A stretch of 8,496 nt of DNA, from the NCBI GenBank assembly GCA_025354965.1, contig JANXLW010000413.1, positions 1-8,496 of the forward strand. Reading direction: 5' to 3'. The notes beneath the pieces are model-generated. The model saw only the letters and a list, made by a program, of their open reading frames with translations. It did no database searches and was not told where the DNA came from. A program made the translations under genes and the position numbers. Each line of letters opens with the position of its first letter. Positions within the stretch are counted from its first letter, which is position 1. Origin of the DNA: Betaproteobacteria bacterium. Its GTDB lineage: Bacteria > Pseudomonadota > Gammaproteobacteria > Burkholderiales > Burkholderiaceae_C. Of this stretch, positions 1 to 5,369 are shown piece after piece.

Positions 1-1
1 T

Positions 2-385
2 GCTGTAGCTGATGCAAACATTGAGGTCGATGTCATCATCCAGAACATCAGCAAAGACGGCAAGACCGACTTCAGCTTCACCGTCAACCGCGGCGAGTAC
101 GCCAGAGCGGTAGATTTGTTGCGAGAAAAAGTGCTGCCCAATCTCGGTGCGCAGGAGGTAGTCGGCGACACCAAGATTTGCAAAGTGTCCATTGTCGGCA
201 TCGGCATGCGCAGCCATGTGGGTGTGGCCAGCAAAATGTTTCGGGTGTTGAGTGAAGAGGGCATCAACATCCAGATGATTTCCACTTCCGAAATCAAAAC
301 CTCCGTCGTGATTGACGAGAAATACATGGAACTGGCCGTGCGCGCGCTGCACAAAGCCTTTGACCTTGATCAGCCACCGAGCTGA
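2..385 (+). CDS. lysC: Aspartate kinase, C-terminal part (5' end outside window)
   Basis: This is the last 127 residues of aspartate kinase, which phosphorylates L-aspartate in the first step of lysine, threonine and methionine synthesis. The frame is open from base 2 to the TGA at 383-385. The visible part is the paired ACT regulatory region: VSIVGIGMRSHVGVA followed by INIQMISTSEIKTSVVI is the classic LysC ACT segment (allosteric lysine/threonine binding), and it ends in a short tail after ELAVRALHKAF, as in other beta-proteobacterial LysC proteins. The catalytic domain lies upstream of the window. It is an ordinary housekeeping gene and marks the conserved left border of the variable region. 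An ATG at 116 is internal and is not the start. Confidence 0.95.
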   Translation, partial: AVADANIEVDVIIQNISKDGKTDFSFTVNRGEYARAVDLLREKVLPNLGAQEVVGDTKICKVSIVGIGMRSHVGVASKMFRVLSEEGINIQMISTSEIKTSVVIDEKYMELAVRALHKAFDLDQPPS

Positions 386-403
386 ATTTGCAGTAAGTCG
401 TGA

Positions 404-409
404 GATAAT
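404..409 (+). promoter_or_regulatory. Possible -10 element of the tRNA-Ser promoter
   Basis: GATAAT lies 17 bases upstream of the tRNA 5' end, inside the 41-base gap after lysC. I see no good -35 hexamer at the right distance, so the tRNA may also be read through from lysC. Confidence 0.3.
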
Positions 410-426
410 CAGGGCTTGAAATTTCA

Positions 427-519
427 GGAAACGTGACCGAGTGGCCGAAGGTGCTCCCCTGCTAAGGGAGTATGGGGTGTTGAGCCCCATCAAGGGTTCG
501 AATCCCTTCGTTTCCGCCA
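427..519 (+). tRNA. tRNA-Ser (anticodon GCU), CCA encoded
   Basis: A complete class II tRNA. The acceptor stem pairs GGAAACG (427-433) with CGTTTCC (509-515), followed by the discriminator G and an encoded CCA (517-519). The anticodon stem pairs CTCCC (454-458) with GGGAG (466-470) around a loop holding GCT at 461-463. A long variable arm (GGGGTGTTGAGCCCC) and a T arm with GGTTCGAATCC are present, as expected for serine. It would decode AGC/AGU. tRNA-Ser genes are common integration sites, and accessory DNA begins within about 12 bases of its 3' end, but I found no second copy of the 3' end that would define an att pair. Confidence 0.97.
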
Positions 520-530
520 AACCCTAAAAA

Positions 531-730
531 CCCTTCGTCTTTGTATTCATTCATCCTTACATGGACGGCAACGGGCGCCTGGCTCGGTTCATCATGAACC
601 TCATGCTGGCCACCGGTGGCGGGCCCTGGATGCAGCATCCTCGGATCAAGACATCAAGCCGTTCACACGACTGCTGAGCAGCCTTGTCCAAGCCCAGCTG
701 ATCGACGGCCCGGGACGCCCGACATCCTGA
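531..730 (+). pseudogene. Fic-domain protein remnant (C-terminal piece, frameshifted)
   Basis: Frame 3 reads FIHPYMDGNGRLARFIMN from 546, which carries the Fic catalytic motif HPxxDGNGR (FIC-domain AMP transferases that modify target proteins). After GGGPW (to about 629) the homology jumps frame and continues as DAASSDQDIKPFTRLLSSL, the usual C-terminal Fic segment, ending at TGA 728-730. About 20 residues that normally lie between these blocks are missing. The N-terminal part, including any inhibitory helix, is absent because the piece begins right after the tRNA. With no start, an internal deletion and a frameshift, it cannot make an active enzyme. The stop codon touches the first codon of the fcl remnant, so this is a fusion of two gene fragments. 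Confidence 0.8.
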
Positions 731-1017
731 AGCTGCTTTTCCTGGGCTCCAGTTGCATCTACCCGTGCGCCGTCGCCCAGCCCATGACAGAGGCGGCCTT
801 ACTCACCGGTGTGCTTGAGCCCACCAACCTCTACGGCCCCGGTGACAACTACCACCCCGAAAACAGCCACGTCATCCCGGCGCTGATTCGTCGTTTTCAT
901 GAAGCCAAAGTCAAACAGGCGCCTAAAGTCACCATCTGGGGCACAGGCACGCCGATGCGTGAATTTCTGTACGTGGACGACATGGCCACCGCCAGCGTCT
1001 TCGTCATGAATCTGCCC
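730..1017 (+). pseudogene. fcl: GDP-L-fucose synthase remnant 1 (middle part, in-frame deletion)
   Basis: Translation from 730 gives KLLFLGSSCIYP, LLTGVLE, PTNLYGPGDNYHPENSH and MREFLYVDDMATASVFVMNLP, which match the fcl at 7930 and the family (NADPH-dependent 3,5-epimerase/4-reductase, last step to GDP-L-fucose). The piece covers roughly residues 101-232 of Fcl but lacks residues 131-166, a loss of 108 bp whose junction is CCACCAAC at 821-828. The lost part contains the SDR catalytic pair YxxxK (Tyr136 and Lys140 in the intact copy), so it is inactive. The N-terminal Rossmann glycines are also missing. It diverges clearly from the 7930 copy at the DNA level, so it is not a very recent duplicate. 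The frame continues beyond 1017 into a GalE-like repeat. Confidence 0.88.
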
Positions 1018-1130
1018 AACAACCTAATGCCTTATGTGTCCCAGGTGGTGGTAGGCCGACTGGCCGCGCAAGCCAACGATGTGCCAACCATCAAGTCCAC
1101 GCTGCAGCGACTGGTGCAGGGCTATCGGCC
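1018..1130 (+). repeat. Dispersed EPS-derived repeat, copy 1 (long form)
   Basis: The frame of fcl remnant 1 runs on into NNLMPYVSQVVVGRLAAQ, which resembles the GalE block PNNLMPYIAQVAVG of UDP-glucose 4-epimerase, and then ANDVPTIKSTLQRLVQGYRP. The same DNA recurs at 6174-6278 without 15 bases, and in shorter form at 2572-2643 and 7198-7235. The core contains the perfect palindrome CGCTGCAGCG (1100-1109). The DVP...GYRP tail weakly resembles the C-terminal motif of UDP-glucuronate 4-epimerase-type proteins; that origin is a guess. Here homology stops after CGGCC at 1130. The remaining bases to 1166 show nothing recognisable. Confidence 0.85.
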
Positions 1131-1166
1131 GCGTTGTAGTGCCGGTGGTAATAAGCTGGCGACGTA

Positions 1167-2405
1167 CTATTGCCCCCACAAGGTTGACAGCGGAGCCGCC
1201 CAAATACCATCCCCCAGCGGCATCGTCTCGTTGCCGTCATATAGCAGCACGCCCATCTTGAACTGATCGCCCGCCAGGCTGGACAGTTTTCTCAATCCGC
1301 GCATATCGCCTTGCTTGACCGTGGCTGCGGCTTTGACCTCGACGCCGACCAAATGTCCAGCGGCGTTCTCGATCACAACATCAACTTCGAACTTGTCAGC
1401 ATCTCGGTAATACATCAGACGATAGTCGCCTTCTGCCGTTGTCGTGTGTTTGAGCAACTCCCCGAAAACAAAGGTCTCAAGCACATTGCCAAAACGCGTG
1501 CGATCTTGCTGAACCTCCGCACTGTCCAGGTCCAGGATTGTGGCCAGCAAACCGGAATCGATGAACTGCAGCTTGGGCGTCTTGATGATGCGATTGAGTC
1601 GGTTGCGCGCCCACACGTCAATGCGCCTGAGCAAGTACATCTGTTCCAAAATGCCGATATAACGCGACGCCGTTTTCCCATCCAGGCCGACCTGACCGCC
1701 CAGTTGGCTGTAGTTGCACATCTGGCCCGCGGTCTGAGCCAAGGCGCGCAGAAAGCGCGGCAGTTGGTCCAGCTTTTCAATGCTTGCCACGTCACGAACA
1801 TCGCGCTGGATGATGGCATCAATGTACTGCCGGGCCCACGCCACCCGACGCTTCGACGAAGACCGTGAAATCGCCTCTGGGTATCCGCCGCGGATTACGC
1901 GCTCCACCAGATCACTGCCCACCGCAGGTACACCGACATTGAGAATCCGCCCCGAGAATACGCTGTCGATCCAGTTCGTCGAGCACCCTTCAATTTCGCT
2001 TTGTGACAAGGGCAGCAGCGACAAGGTTTCCATGCGACCCGCCAATGAATCGGCTACGGCGGGTAGCGCCATCAGGTTGGCCGAACCGGTCAGCAGAAAG
2101 CGTCCAGGACGGCGATCTTCGTCAACACTTTTCTTGATGGCCAGGAGCAACTGGGGGGCACGCTGAATTTCATCGATCACCGCCCGGTCCAGGCCGCGAA
2201 TCATGCCAACAGGATCTTCGCGCGCTGACAACAGTGTCAGCTCGTCATCGAGCGTCAAATAGCGCAATCCGTTCTCTGCCATTTGGCGCACGAGGGTCGT
2301 TTTGCCTGCCTGGCGTGGACCGGCCAGCAGAACCACCGGCGTGTCGTGCATGGCTTCGGCGATGCGCGGCTGGATCCGACGCGGGTAGAGGGTAGGCGTG
2401 CTCAT
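1167..2405 (-). CDS. AAA+ ATPase, AAA_14/DUF4143 family
   Basis: A 412-residue protein of the common AAA_14-DUF4143 architecture. Walker A is GPRQAGKT (29-36), Walker B is AVIDEIQ (75-81) and the sensor-like strand is RFLLTGSAN (102-110). The C-terminal half (DUF4143) ends in a PD-(D/E)XK-like arrangement: YYRDADKFEVDVVIE followed by GVEVKA. Length and C-terminus (a GDGIWAAPLSTLW-like ending) are normal, so it looks intact. I chose ATG at 2405; a TTG codon lies directly before it. There is no Shine-Dalgarno sequence, but a TATTAT box sits 6 bases upstream. The role of the family is not established. Members are frequent in defence and TA-rich islands and carry repeated operator-like sites upstream, as here. 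It stands alone between copies 1 and 2 of the dispersed repeat. Confidence 0.9.
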   Translation of the reverse strand: MSTPTLYPRRIQPRIAEAMHDTPVVLLAGPRQAGKTTLVRQMAENGLRYLTLDDELTLLSAREDPVGMIRGLDRAVIDEIQRAPQLLLAIKKSVDEDRRPGRFLLTGSANLMALPAVADSLAGRMETLSLLPLSQSEIEGCSTNWIDSVFSGRILNVGVPAVGSDLVERVIRGGYPEAISRSSSKRRVAWARQYIDAIIQRDVRDVASIEKLDQLPRFLRALAQTAGQMCNYSQLGGQVGLDGKTASRYIGILEQMYLLRRIDVWARNRLNRIIKTPKLQFIDSGLLATILDLDSAEVQQDRTRFGNVLETFVFGELLKHTTTAEGDYRLMYYRDADKFEVDVVIENAAGHLVGVEVKAAATVKQGDMRGLRKLSSLAGDQFKMGVLLYDGNETMPLGDGIWAAPLSTLWGQ

Positions 2406-2411
2406 CAACGA

Positions 2412-2417
2412 ATAATA
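2412..2417 (-). promoter_or_regulatory. Possible -10 box of the ATPase gene
   Basis: On the minus strand TATTAT ends 6 bases before the ATG at 2405, so transcription would begin at or next to the start codon (leaderless mRNA). No -35 hexamer is visible 16-18 bases upstream; that space is filled by the first iteron, which may mean activator dependence or simply a wrong call. Confidence 0.3.
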
Positions 2418-2477
2418 TCGTAAATTTCGGAATATACAGCCGTAAATCTCGGAACTTTATGCCGTAAATCACGGAAC
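2418..2477 (-). promoter_or_regulatory. Three tandem 22-bp iterons upstream of the ATPase
   Basis: Three copies of a near-palindromic box begin at 2418, 2440 and 2462, exactly 22 bp apart: TCGTAAATTTCGGAA, CCGTAAATCTCGGAAC and CCGTAAATCACGGAAC on the + strand. The CCG...CGG arms around an AT-rich centre resemble a dimeric protein binding site, and 22 bp is two helical turns, so all copies face the same side of the DNA. The nearest copy ends 12 bases from the ATPase start. They probably form a multi-site operator; which protein binds is unknown. Confidence 0.7.
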
Positions 2478-2535
2478 AAAAATTTTTCCGCCACCCCCAA
2501 AATCCCCAAAATGGGGGATACCCATTTGAGCTTGC

Positions 2536-2565
2536 GGCACTTAAACTTGCCAGCCGCTTCGTCAC
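2536..2565 (+). repeat. 30-bp repeat B, copy 1
   Basis: GGCACTTAAACTTGCC followed by a segment ending GCTTCGTCAC. It matches 7274-7303 at 28 of 30 positions. It sits 6 bases upstream of copy 2 of the larger dispersed repeat, whereas copy B2 lies downstream of copy 4 of that repeat. The + strand reads ALKLASRFVT, so it may be a coding fragment, but I do not recognise the source gene. Confidence 0.75.
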
Positions 2566-2571
2566 CAGGCC

Positions 2572-2643
2572 GTACAAACCAACGATGTGCCCACCATCAA
2601 GTCCACGCTGCAGCGACTGGTGCAGGGGTATCGGCCAAGTTGA
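2572..2643 (+). repeat. Dispersed EPS-derived repeat, copy 2
   Basis: From 2581 the DNA is nearly identical to copies 1 and 3, and in frame reads AVQTNDVPTIKSTLQRLVQG and then YRPS with TGA at 2641-2643. Copy 3 ends with the same stop. The GalE-like part is missing. The palindrome CGCTGCAGCG lies at 2606-2615. The repeat ends just upstream of the higBA promoter region, and so forms the left border of that module. Confidence 0.85.
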
Positions 2644-2660
2644 AAACCTCCCAACACAAA

Positions 2661-2680
2661 CATACAAAAGTATGTATACT
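2661..2680 (+). promoter_or_regulatory. higBA promoter/operator
   Basis: Two overlapping inverted repeats are visible: CATAC-AAAA-GTATG (2661-2674) and AGTAT-GT-ATACT (2669-2680). The second contains a perfect-looking -10 box TATACT at 2675-2680, 6 bases before the toxin ATG. A weak CCAACA at 2651-2656 could be the -35 (18-bp spacing). Binding of the HTH antitoxin here would block the -10 box, the usual autoregulation of type II TA operons. Confidence 0.6.
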
Positions 2681-2686
2681 CCGACT

Positions 2687-3016
2687 ATGAAAGATGTTGA
2701 ATTCCGGGGTAGCTCACTGAAGGATTTGCGCAACTTTCCGCAAACGGCGATGCGCGAGGTCGGGCATCAACTGGACAAGGTGCAAAACGGACTTGAGCCA
2801 GATGATGTCAAGCCCATGCCGACCATTGGTGCAGGCGTTATGGAACTGCGAATTTGGGACGAAACCGGAACATTTCGGGTGGTGTACGTCGCCAAGTTTG
2901 CAGATGCCGTGTATGTGCTGCACTGCTTCAAAAAAAAGACACCGCAAACATCGCAGCCGGACATTGAACTGGCTCGCAAGCGCTTCAGGGAACTGATCAA
3001 GGAGATTTCAAAATGA
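2687..3016 (+). CDS. higB: HigB-like toxin, phage-derived Gp49-like/RelE superfamily
   Basis: A 109-residue protein starting MKDVEFRGSSLKDLRNFP, the typical opening of the Gp49-like (DUF891) branch of RelE/ParE-fold toxins, which cleave mRNA, usually on the ribosome. Other family landmarks are the AGVMELRI and FRVVYVAKFADAVYVLHCFKKKT strands, with a basic KKK cluster, and a C-terminal helix from IELARKRFRELI. I prefer ATG 2687 over the in-frame ATG at 2672 because homologues begin at MK-V-GSS and because 2672 lies inside the operator. There is no Shine-Dalgarno sequence; the -10 box is 6 bases upstream, so the message may be leaderless. It overlaps the antitoxin gene by ATGA. Toxin-before-antitoxin order fits the HigBA class. 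The symbol denotes the class; substrate specificity is unknown. Confidence 0.88.
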   Translation: MKDVEFRGSSLKDLRNFPQTAMREVGHQLDKVQNGLEPDDVKPMPTIGAGVMELRIWDETGTFRVVYVAKFADAVYVLHCFKKKTPQTSQPDIELARKRFRELIKEISK

Positions 3017-3351
3017 CCGACAAGCAACGATTCAAAAGTGTGTGGGACGCCATTGAAAACACACCCCAGCAGGCTGCCAGCATGCGGGCACGTTCCGAAC
3101 TGATGATGAACCTGGCCGAAGTGATCCGCGAACGAGGCATGACCCAAGGCGATGCTGCTGCCCTCTTTGGTGTGACCCAACCCCGTATTTCCGATCTGAT
3201 GCGCGGCAAAATCAATCTATTCTCTCTGGACACCCTGATTGACATGGCTGCTACCGCTGGCATGAGCCCCATGGTGAAATTGTCTAAACCGAAGGCCACA
3301 AAGCAGGTACGCCATAAACGAGGAGCTTCGCCTGAACTGGCTACGGTATAA
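3013..3351 (+). CDS. higA: HigA-like antitoxin, XRE-family HTH
   Basis: A 112-residue partner of the HigB-like toxin. The helix-turn-helix spans about residues 44-66 (MTQGDAAALFGVTQPRISDL, then MRGK), followed by FSLDTLIDMA, a typical XRE/HigA-2 arrangement. The N-terminal 30 residues are probably toxin-facing. A good Shine-Dalgarno AAGGAG (2999-3004) lies 8 bases before the ATG, inside the toxin gene, and the genes overlap by 4 bases, indicating coupled translation. The protein should neutralise HigB and repress the palindromic operator at 2661-2680. The stop is 9 bases before the next gene, so higBA and mntA-hepT may form one transcript. Confidence 0.88.
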   Translation: MTDKQRFKSVWDAIENTPQQAASMRARSELMMNLAEVIRERGMTQGDAAALFGVTQPRISDLMRGKINLFSLDTLIDMAATAGMSPMVKLSKPKATKQVRHKRGASPELATV

Positions 3352-3360
3352 CGTCATAAC

Positions 3361-3687
3361 ATGCGCATTACCCCAGACCAAATTGCCGTCATCATCGATA
3401 CCACCCGCAGCATTGCAGGGCAAGATGCCGACGTGTGGCTGTTCGGCTCCCGGCTGGACGACGCTCGACGTGGCGGCGATGTCGACTTGTTGATCGAGTC
3501 TGAGCCCACTGTGGACGTTTTGACACGCGCGCGGCTCAAGGTGCGGTTAGAGCAAAAATTGCAGTTGCCTGTTGACGTGCTGACCGTTGGCGTGGGCGCT
3601 GCAGATACCCCTTTTGTATCTATCGCCCGTGCGAACGCCGTTAAGCTCAATAACCCTAAGCACACACGTCATCATGACCAAACCTGA
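3361..3687 (+). CDS. mntA: MntA-type minimal nucleotidyltransferase (antitoxin)
   Basis: A 108-residue single-domain nucleotidyltransferase of the pol-beta/MNT fold. The signature LFGSRLDDARRGGDVDLLIE shows Gly29-Ser30, nine residues, then Asp40-x-Asp42; the third carboxylate is probably Asp72 in LPVDVLTV. In characterised MntA/HepT pairs the MNT protein neutralises HepT by transferring AMP groups to a tyrosine near the HEPN active site. All catalytic acids are present, so enzymatic inactivation is plausible. It overlaps the next gene by 14 bases. The start is ATG 3361, directly after higA, without an obvious ribosome binding site. Its tail after KLNNPK is short and weakly conserved, as is usual. 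Confidence 0.87.
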   Translation: MRITPDQIAVIIDTTRSIAGQDADVWLFGSRLDDARRGGDVDLLIESEPTVDVLTRARLKVRLEQKLQLPVDVLTVGVGAADTPFVSIARANAVKLNNPKHTRHHDQT

Positions 3688-4213
3688 CTTATTGCCCGCC
3701 CAAAAGCAGCATTTCGCCGGCCTGCTTGAGGCCATGCAGCGCTGTGTCTATTTTTTGCAGGCCTCTGATTCAGCCGTTGAATGGCCTTTGACGGGCGAGT
3801 ATTTATCTGCCAACAAGAAAAATAACGACCTTTTTGAGGCACTTGCAGCCATCAATGAACGCTTCTCCAAGCTACAAGACACTATTGGTTCTGCCATGCG
3901 CCACAGCTTGCAGTTGTCTGGCGAGCAGGCCGACAGTTTCATCAAGGTATTGGCCATTTTTGAGAAAAACGGTGTTGTGCTGTCGATAGAAGATTGGCAG
4001 GTGGCTCGTGCTGCGCGCAATTTGGCGGCCCATGACTATGAGACTGATTACAGAGAAGTTGCTCAGCATTTCAATGCACTGCACGCGCTCAAGCCTGCTC
4101 TGTACCAGACGGCCAATCGTTTTGTTCGGTACGCAAAGCTGGAACTGACCATTGCACCGGCAAGTGCTGACTTTGCCGCGGAGTTTGATGCAATAACTAC
4201 AAACACCCCATGA
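3674..4213 (+). CDS. hepT: HepT-like HEPN-domain ribonuclease toxin
   Basis: A 179-residue, mostly helical protein with the HEPN RNase motif RX4HXY at Arg115-His120-Tyr122 (within RAARNLAAHDY). In studied HepT proteins the Arg and His cleave RNA and the Tyr is the residue AMPylated by MntA, so the pair has everything needed for that mechanism. It is somewhat longer than the roughly 135 residues of compact HepT, with extra helices at the start (around EWPLTGEYLSANKKNNDLFE) and end, so it may belong to a divergent branch. The start is ATG 3674, overlapping mntA; an upstream ATG at 3587 would overlap it far more. Antitoxin-before-toxin order is the reverse of the adjacent higBA. Confidence 0.83.
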   Translation: MTKPDLLPAQKQHFAGLLEAMQRCVYFLQASDSAVEWPLTGEYLSANKKNNDLFEALAAINERFSKLQDTIGSAMRHSLQLSGEQADSFIKVLAIFEKNGVVLSIEDWQVARAARNLAAHDYETDYREVAQHFNALHALKPALYQTANRFVRYAKLELTIAPASADFAAEFDAITTNTP

Positions 4214-4231
4214 AGACTACTCACCAAACAT

Positions 4232-4262
4232 CATTGCGAGGAGCGTAGCGACGTGGCAATCA
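4232..4262 (+). repeat. Short dispersed extragenic repeat, ATTGCGAGG type
   Basis: The sequence ATTGCGAGGAGCGTAGCGAC followed by GTGGCAATCA belongs to a short repeat type (ATTGCGAG...GCAATC) that I know from intergenic regions of many unrelated bacteria. Its ATTGC/GCAAT ends are complementary. It lies 19 bases after hepT, between convergent genes, a typical place. Function unknown. Confidence 0.6.
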
Positions 4263-4297
4263 AGCCCCGATACGCTGGTTCTGCAACCCGCAAAAAT

Positions 4298-4335
4298 GTT
4301 TTCAATTGCAAAACAGTCGTTTCTGATTTGAAAAC
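4298..4335. terminator. Weak hairpin between the convergent hepT and tumA genes
   Basis: GTTTTCAA (4298-4305) and TTGAAAAC (4328-4335) are perfect inverted arms around a 22-base loop, in the 164-base gap between two genes that run towards each other. It is AT-rich and has no clear T run after it, so a terminator role is only possible. Apart from this and the extragenic repeat I see nothing in the gap. Confidence 0.25.
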
Positions 4336-4377
4336 ACAACCGTCTGTTTCTTCATCAGAAGTGACGCGTCAACCTCA

Positions 4378-4752
4378 TCAACCCAGCGTCGCAATCATCT
4401 CGATTTTGGGAGCGATGGCCTGAACCATCTTTTGGATTCCATGCCCCGGATTCAACTGACGACTGGACACGATCAAACCCATCTTCTCCAACAACCCGAC
4501 ATCTTTGGTAATGGACGAACGATCGCGTTTCAAACGGTTGGTCAGGTCGTTGATGGTCTTGGGCTCAACCATAATCTCGAGCATCAGTCGGCGACGGGAC
4601 TCTGTCAAAACAGTGAACATCTTCTGCGGATCCTCAAAGGAAAGCGTGACCGATCCATCGAAGGCCAGGCCCTTATCAGCTTTGCGAGCTGCCTGTTTGG
4701 CACGGTCGAAAAACCCTGCCACATCGTCAGTACGAATTGAAACTTTGGTCAT
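4378..4752 (-). CDS. HVO_A0114-like winged-helix antitoxin of the TumE pair
   Basis: A 124-residue predicted DNA-binding protein. After SVTLSFEDPQKMFTVLTESR comes a winged helix: RRLMLEIMVEPKTINDLTNR, then RDRSSITKDVGLLEKMGLI. This layout (FxDPxxLF-LTxxR followed by wHTH) is that of the HVO_A0114 family, which commonly accompanies DUF6516/TumE proteins. The start is ATG 4752, with GAGGAAAG as ribosome binding site; the frame is open further up to 4791 but that part lies inside tumE. It overlaps the toxin by ATGA (4749-4752), so the pair is translationally coupled, toxin first. It probably neutralises TumE and represses the operator at 5094-5122; both points are inferred from family context. 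Confidence 0.8.
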   Translation of the reverse strand: MTKVSIRTDDVAGFFDRAKQAARKADKGLAFDGSVTLSFEDPQKMFTVLTESRRRLMLEIMVEPKTINDLTNRLKRDRSSITKDVGLLEKMGLIVSSRQLNPGHGIQKMVQAIAPKIEMIATLG

Positions 4753-5081
4753 GACTTCTTTCCTCGGTTTAGCTTGATGACTTCCACCCACTCCTGTTGG
4801 AATCTTGCCAAGGTTGCCTCATAACTGGTGAACTCAACGGCTTGGACTTTGCCCATGTAATGCCGGTGGTGATAATCGTGGGCATTGTCAAAGCCCAACA
4901 CTCGCCCGTTATCTCCCTGGTGCATCGAATGGTTGATGTAAGCCAAGTTGTACCGAGTCACCACAGTGCGGCCTTTTGCCTCGTAGCCCCAGACTTCATA
5001 GCTCAACGTCCCGCCTCCGGACTTTGCCTTGATCTCAAACCTCTCCTGTTCAAGAAGATAGTCTTTGGGCCGTTTGGACAT
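4749..5081 (-). CDS. TumE/DUF6516-family toxin
   Basis: A 110-residue protein resembling DUF6516 (named TumE family toxin in recent annotation). Recognisable parts are RYNLAYIN (43-50) and a histidine-rich segment GRVLGFDNAHDYHHRH (59-74), with the usual HxxHH-like pattern near the middle, then FTSYEATLARFQQEWVEVI as a C-terminal helix. The family is regarded as a toxin paired with a winged-helix antitoxin; its biochemical target is not known to me. ATG 5081 is preceded by a modest GGTGA. The gene runs against the upstream hepT and is the first of a two-gene operon controlled from a 9-bp inverted repeat 12 bases upstream. Confidence 0.78.
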   Translation of the reverse strand: MSKRPKDYLLEQERFEIKAKSGGGTLSYEVWGYEAKGRTVVTRYNLAYINHSMHQGDNGRVLGFDNAHDYHHRHYMGKVQAVEFTSYEATLARFQQEWVEVIKLNRGKKS

Positions 5082-5093
5082 TGTTCACCGTTA

Positions 5094-5122
5094 TCAGGTG
5101 TGGCAAATAGTAGCACACCTGA
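5094..5122 (-). promoter_or_regulatory. tumE operator with embedded promoter
   Basis: A perfect inverted repeat, TCAGGTGTG (5094-5102) and CACACCTGA (5114-5122), with an 11-base spacer and centres two helical turns apart. On the minus strand a -10-like TACTAT (complement of 5107-5112) lies in the spacer, with a weak -35 CTGTCT 17 bases upstream. The arms end 12 bases before the toxin ATG. This is a strong candidate for autoregulation by the winged-helix antitoxin. Confidence 0.6.
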
Positions 5123-5160
5123 ACGAACCAGACAGATTACTTGCTAGAAGCCGGACAACC

Positions 5161-5352
5161 AACGTTGCCCGAACCATCGGCCAGGTGGTGGGCTACACCG
5201 GCGACATCGACTTTGACCCCAGCAAACCCGACGGCACGCCCCGCAAACTGATGGACAGCAGCCGCCTGAATCACATGGGCTGGCAAGCCAAGATAGGCCT
5301 GCAAGACGGGCCCAAGTTGGCGTATCAGGATTTTCTGACAAACCAAACGTGA
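5161..5352 (+). pseudogene. fcl: GDP-L-fucose synthase remnant 2 (C-terminal piece)
   Basis: The frame reads NVARTIGQVVGYTGDIDFDP, then SKPDGTPRKLMDSSRL and GWQAKIGLQDGPKLAYQDFL to TGA 5350-5352. This is the C-terminal 63 residues of Fcl, the substrate-binding lobe with the conserved KPDGTPRKLMD loop. There is no start codon in a sensible place. Remnant 1 ends at about residue 232 and this one begins at about 258, so together they could be one gene missing only about 25 residues, with 4.1 kb of repeats and TA modules in between. They may instead come from separate events. The DUF4160 promoter begins inside its last codons. Confidence 0.88.
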
Positions 5353-5363
5353 TGGGTTAATAT
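5335..5363 (+). promoter_or_regulatory. Promoter of the DUF4160/DUF2442 operon
   Basis: CTGACA (5335-5340), a 17-base spacer and TAATAT (5358-5363), the latter 6 bases before the ATG at 5370. Transcription would start at about the A of the ATG, giving a leaderless message, in agreement with the lack of a Shine-Dalgarno sequence. The -35 lies in the coding end of the fcl remnant. Confidence 0.5.
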
Positions 5364-5369
5364 AAAATC

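Noticed and set aside
504..538. Possible att duplication: CCCTTCGT at the tRNA 3' end (504-511) and again at 531-538
   Set aside because: Eight bases only, and the second copy falls in the Fic-coding frame. No longer copy of the tRNA 3' end was found at the other side of the island.
1311..1868. Long open frame on the + strand (185 codons) opposite the ATPase
   Set aside because: It is antisense to a well-recognised ATPase gene, shows no known domain, and follows the codon periodicity of the opposite strand.
2502..2519. Hairpin ATCCCC-AAAATG-GGGGAT upstream of the ATPase
   Set aside because: Short stem, no T run in either direction and no gene end nearby, so neither a terminator nor an operator call is supported.
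1140..4873. TGCCGGTGGT shared by 1140-1150 and 4860-4870
   Set aside because: About 10 bases of match with no extension on either side; chance similarity.
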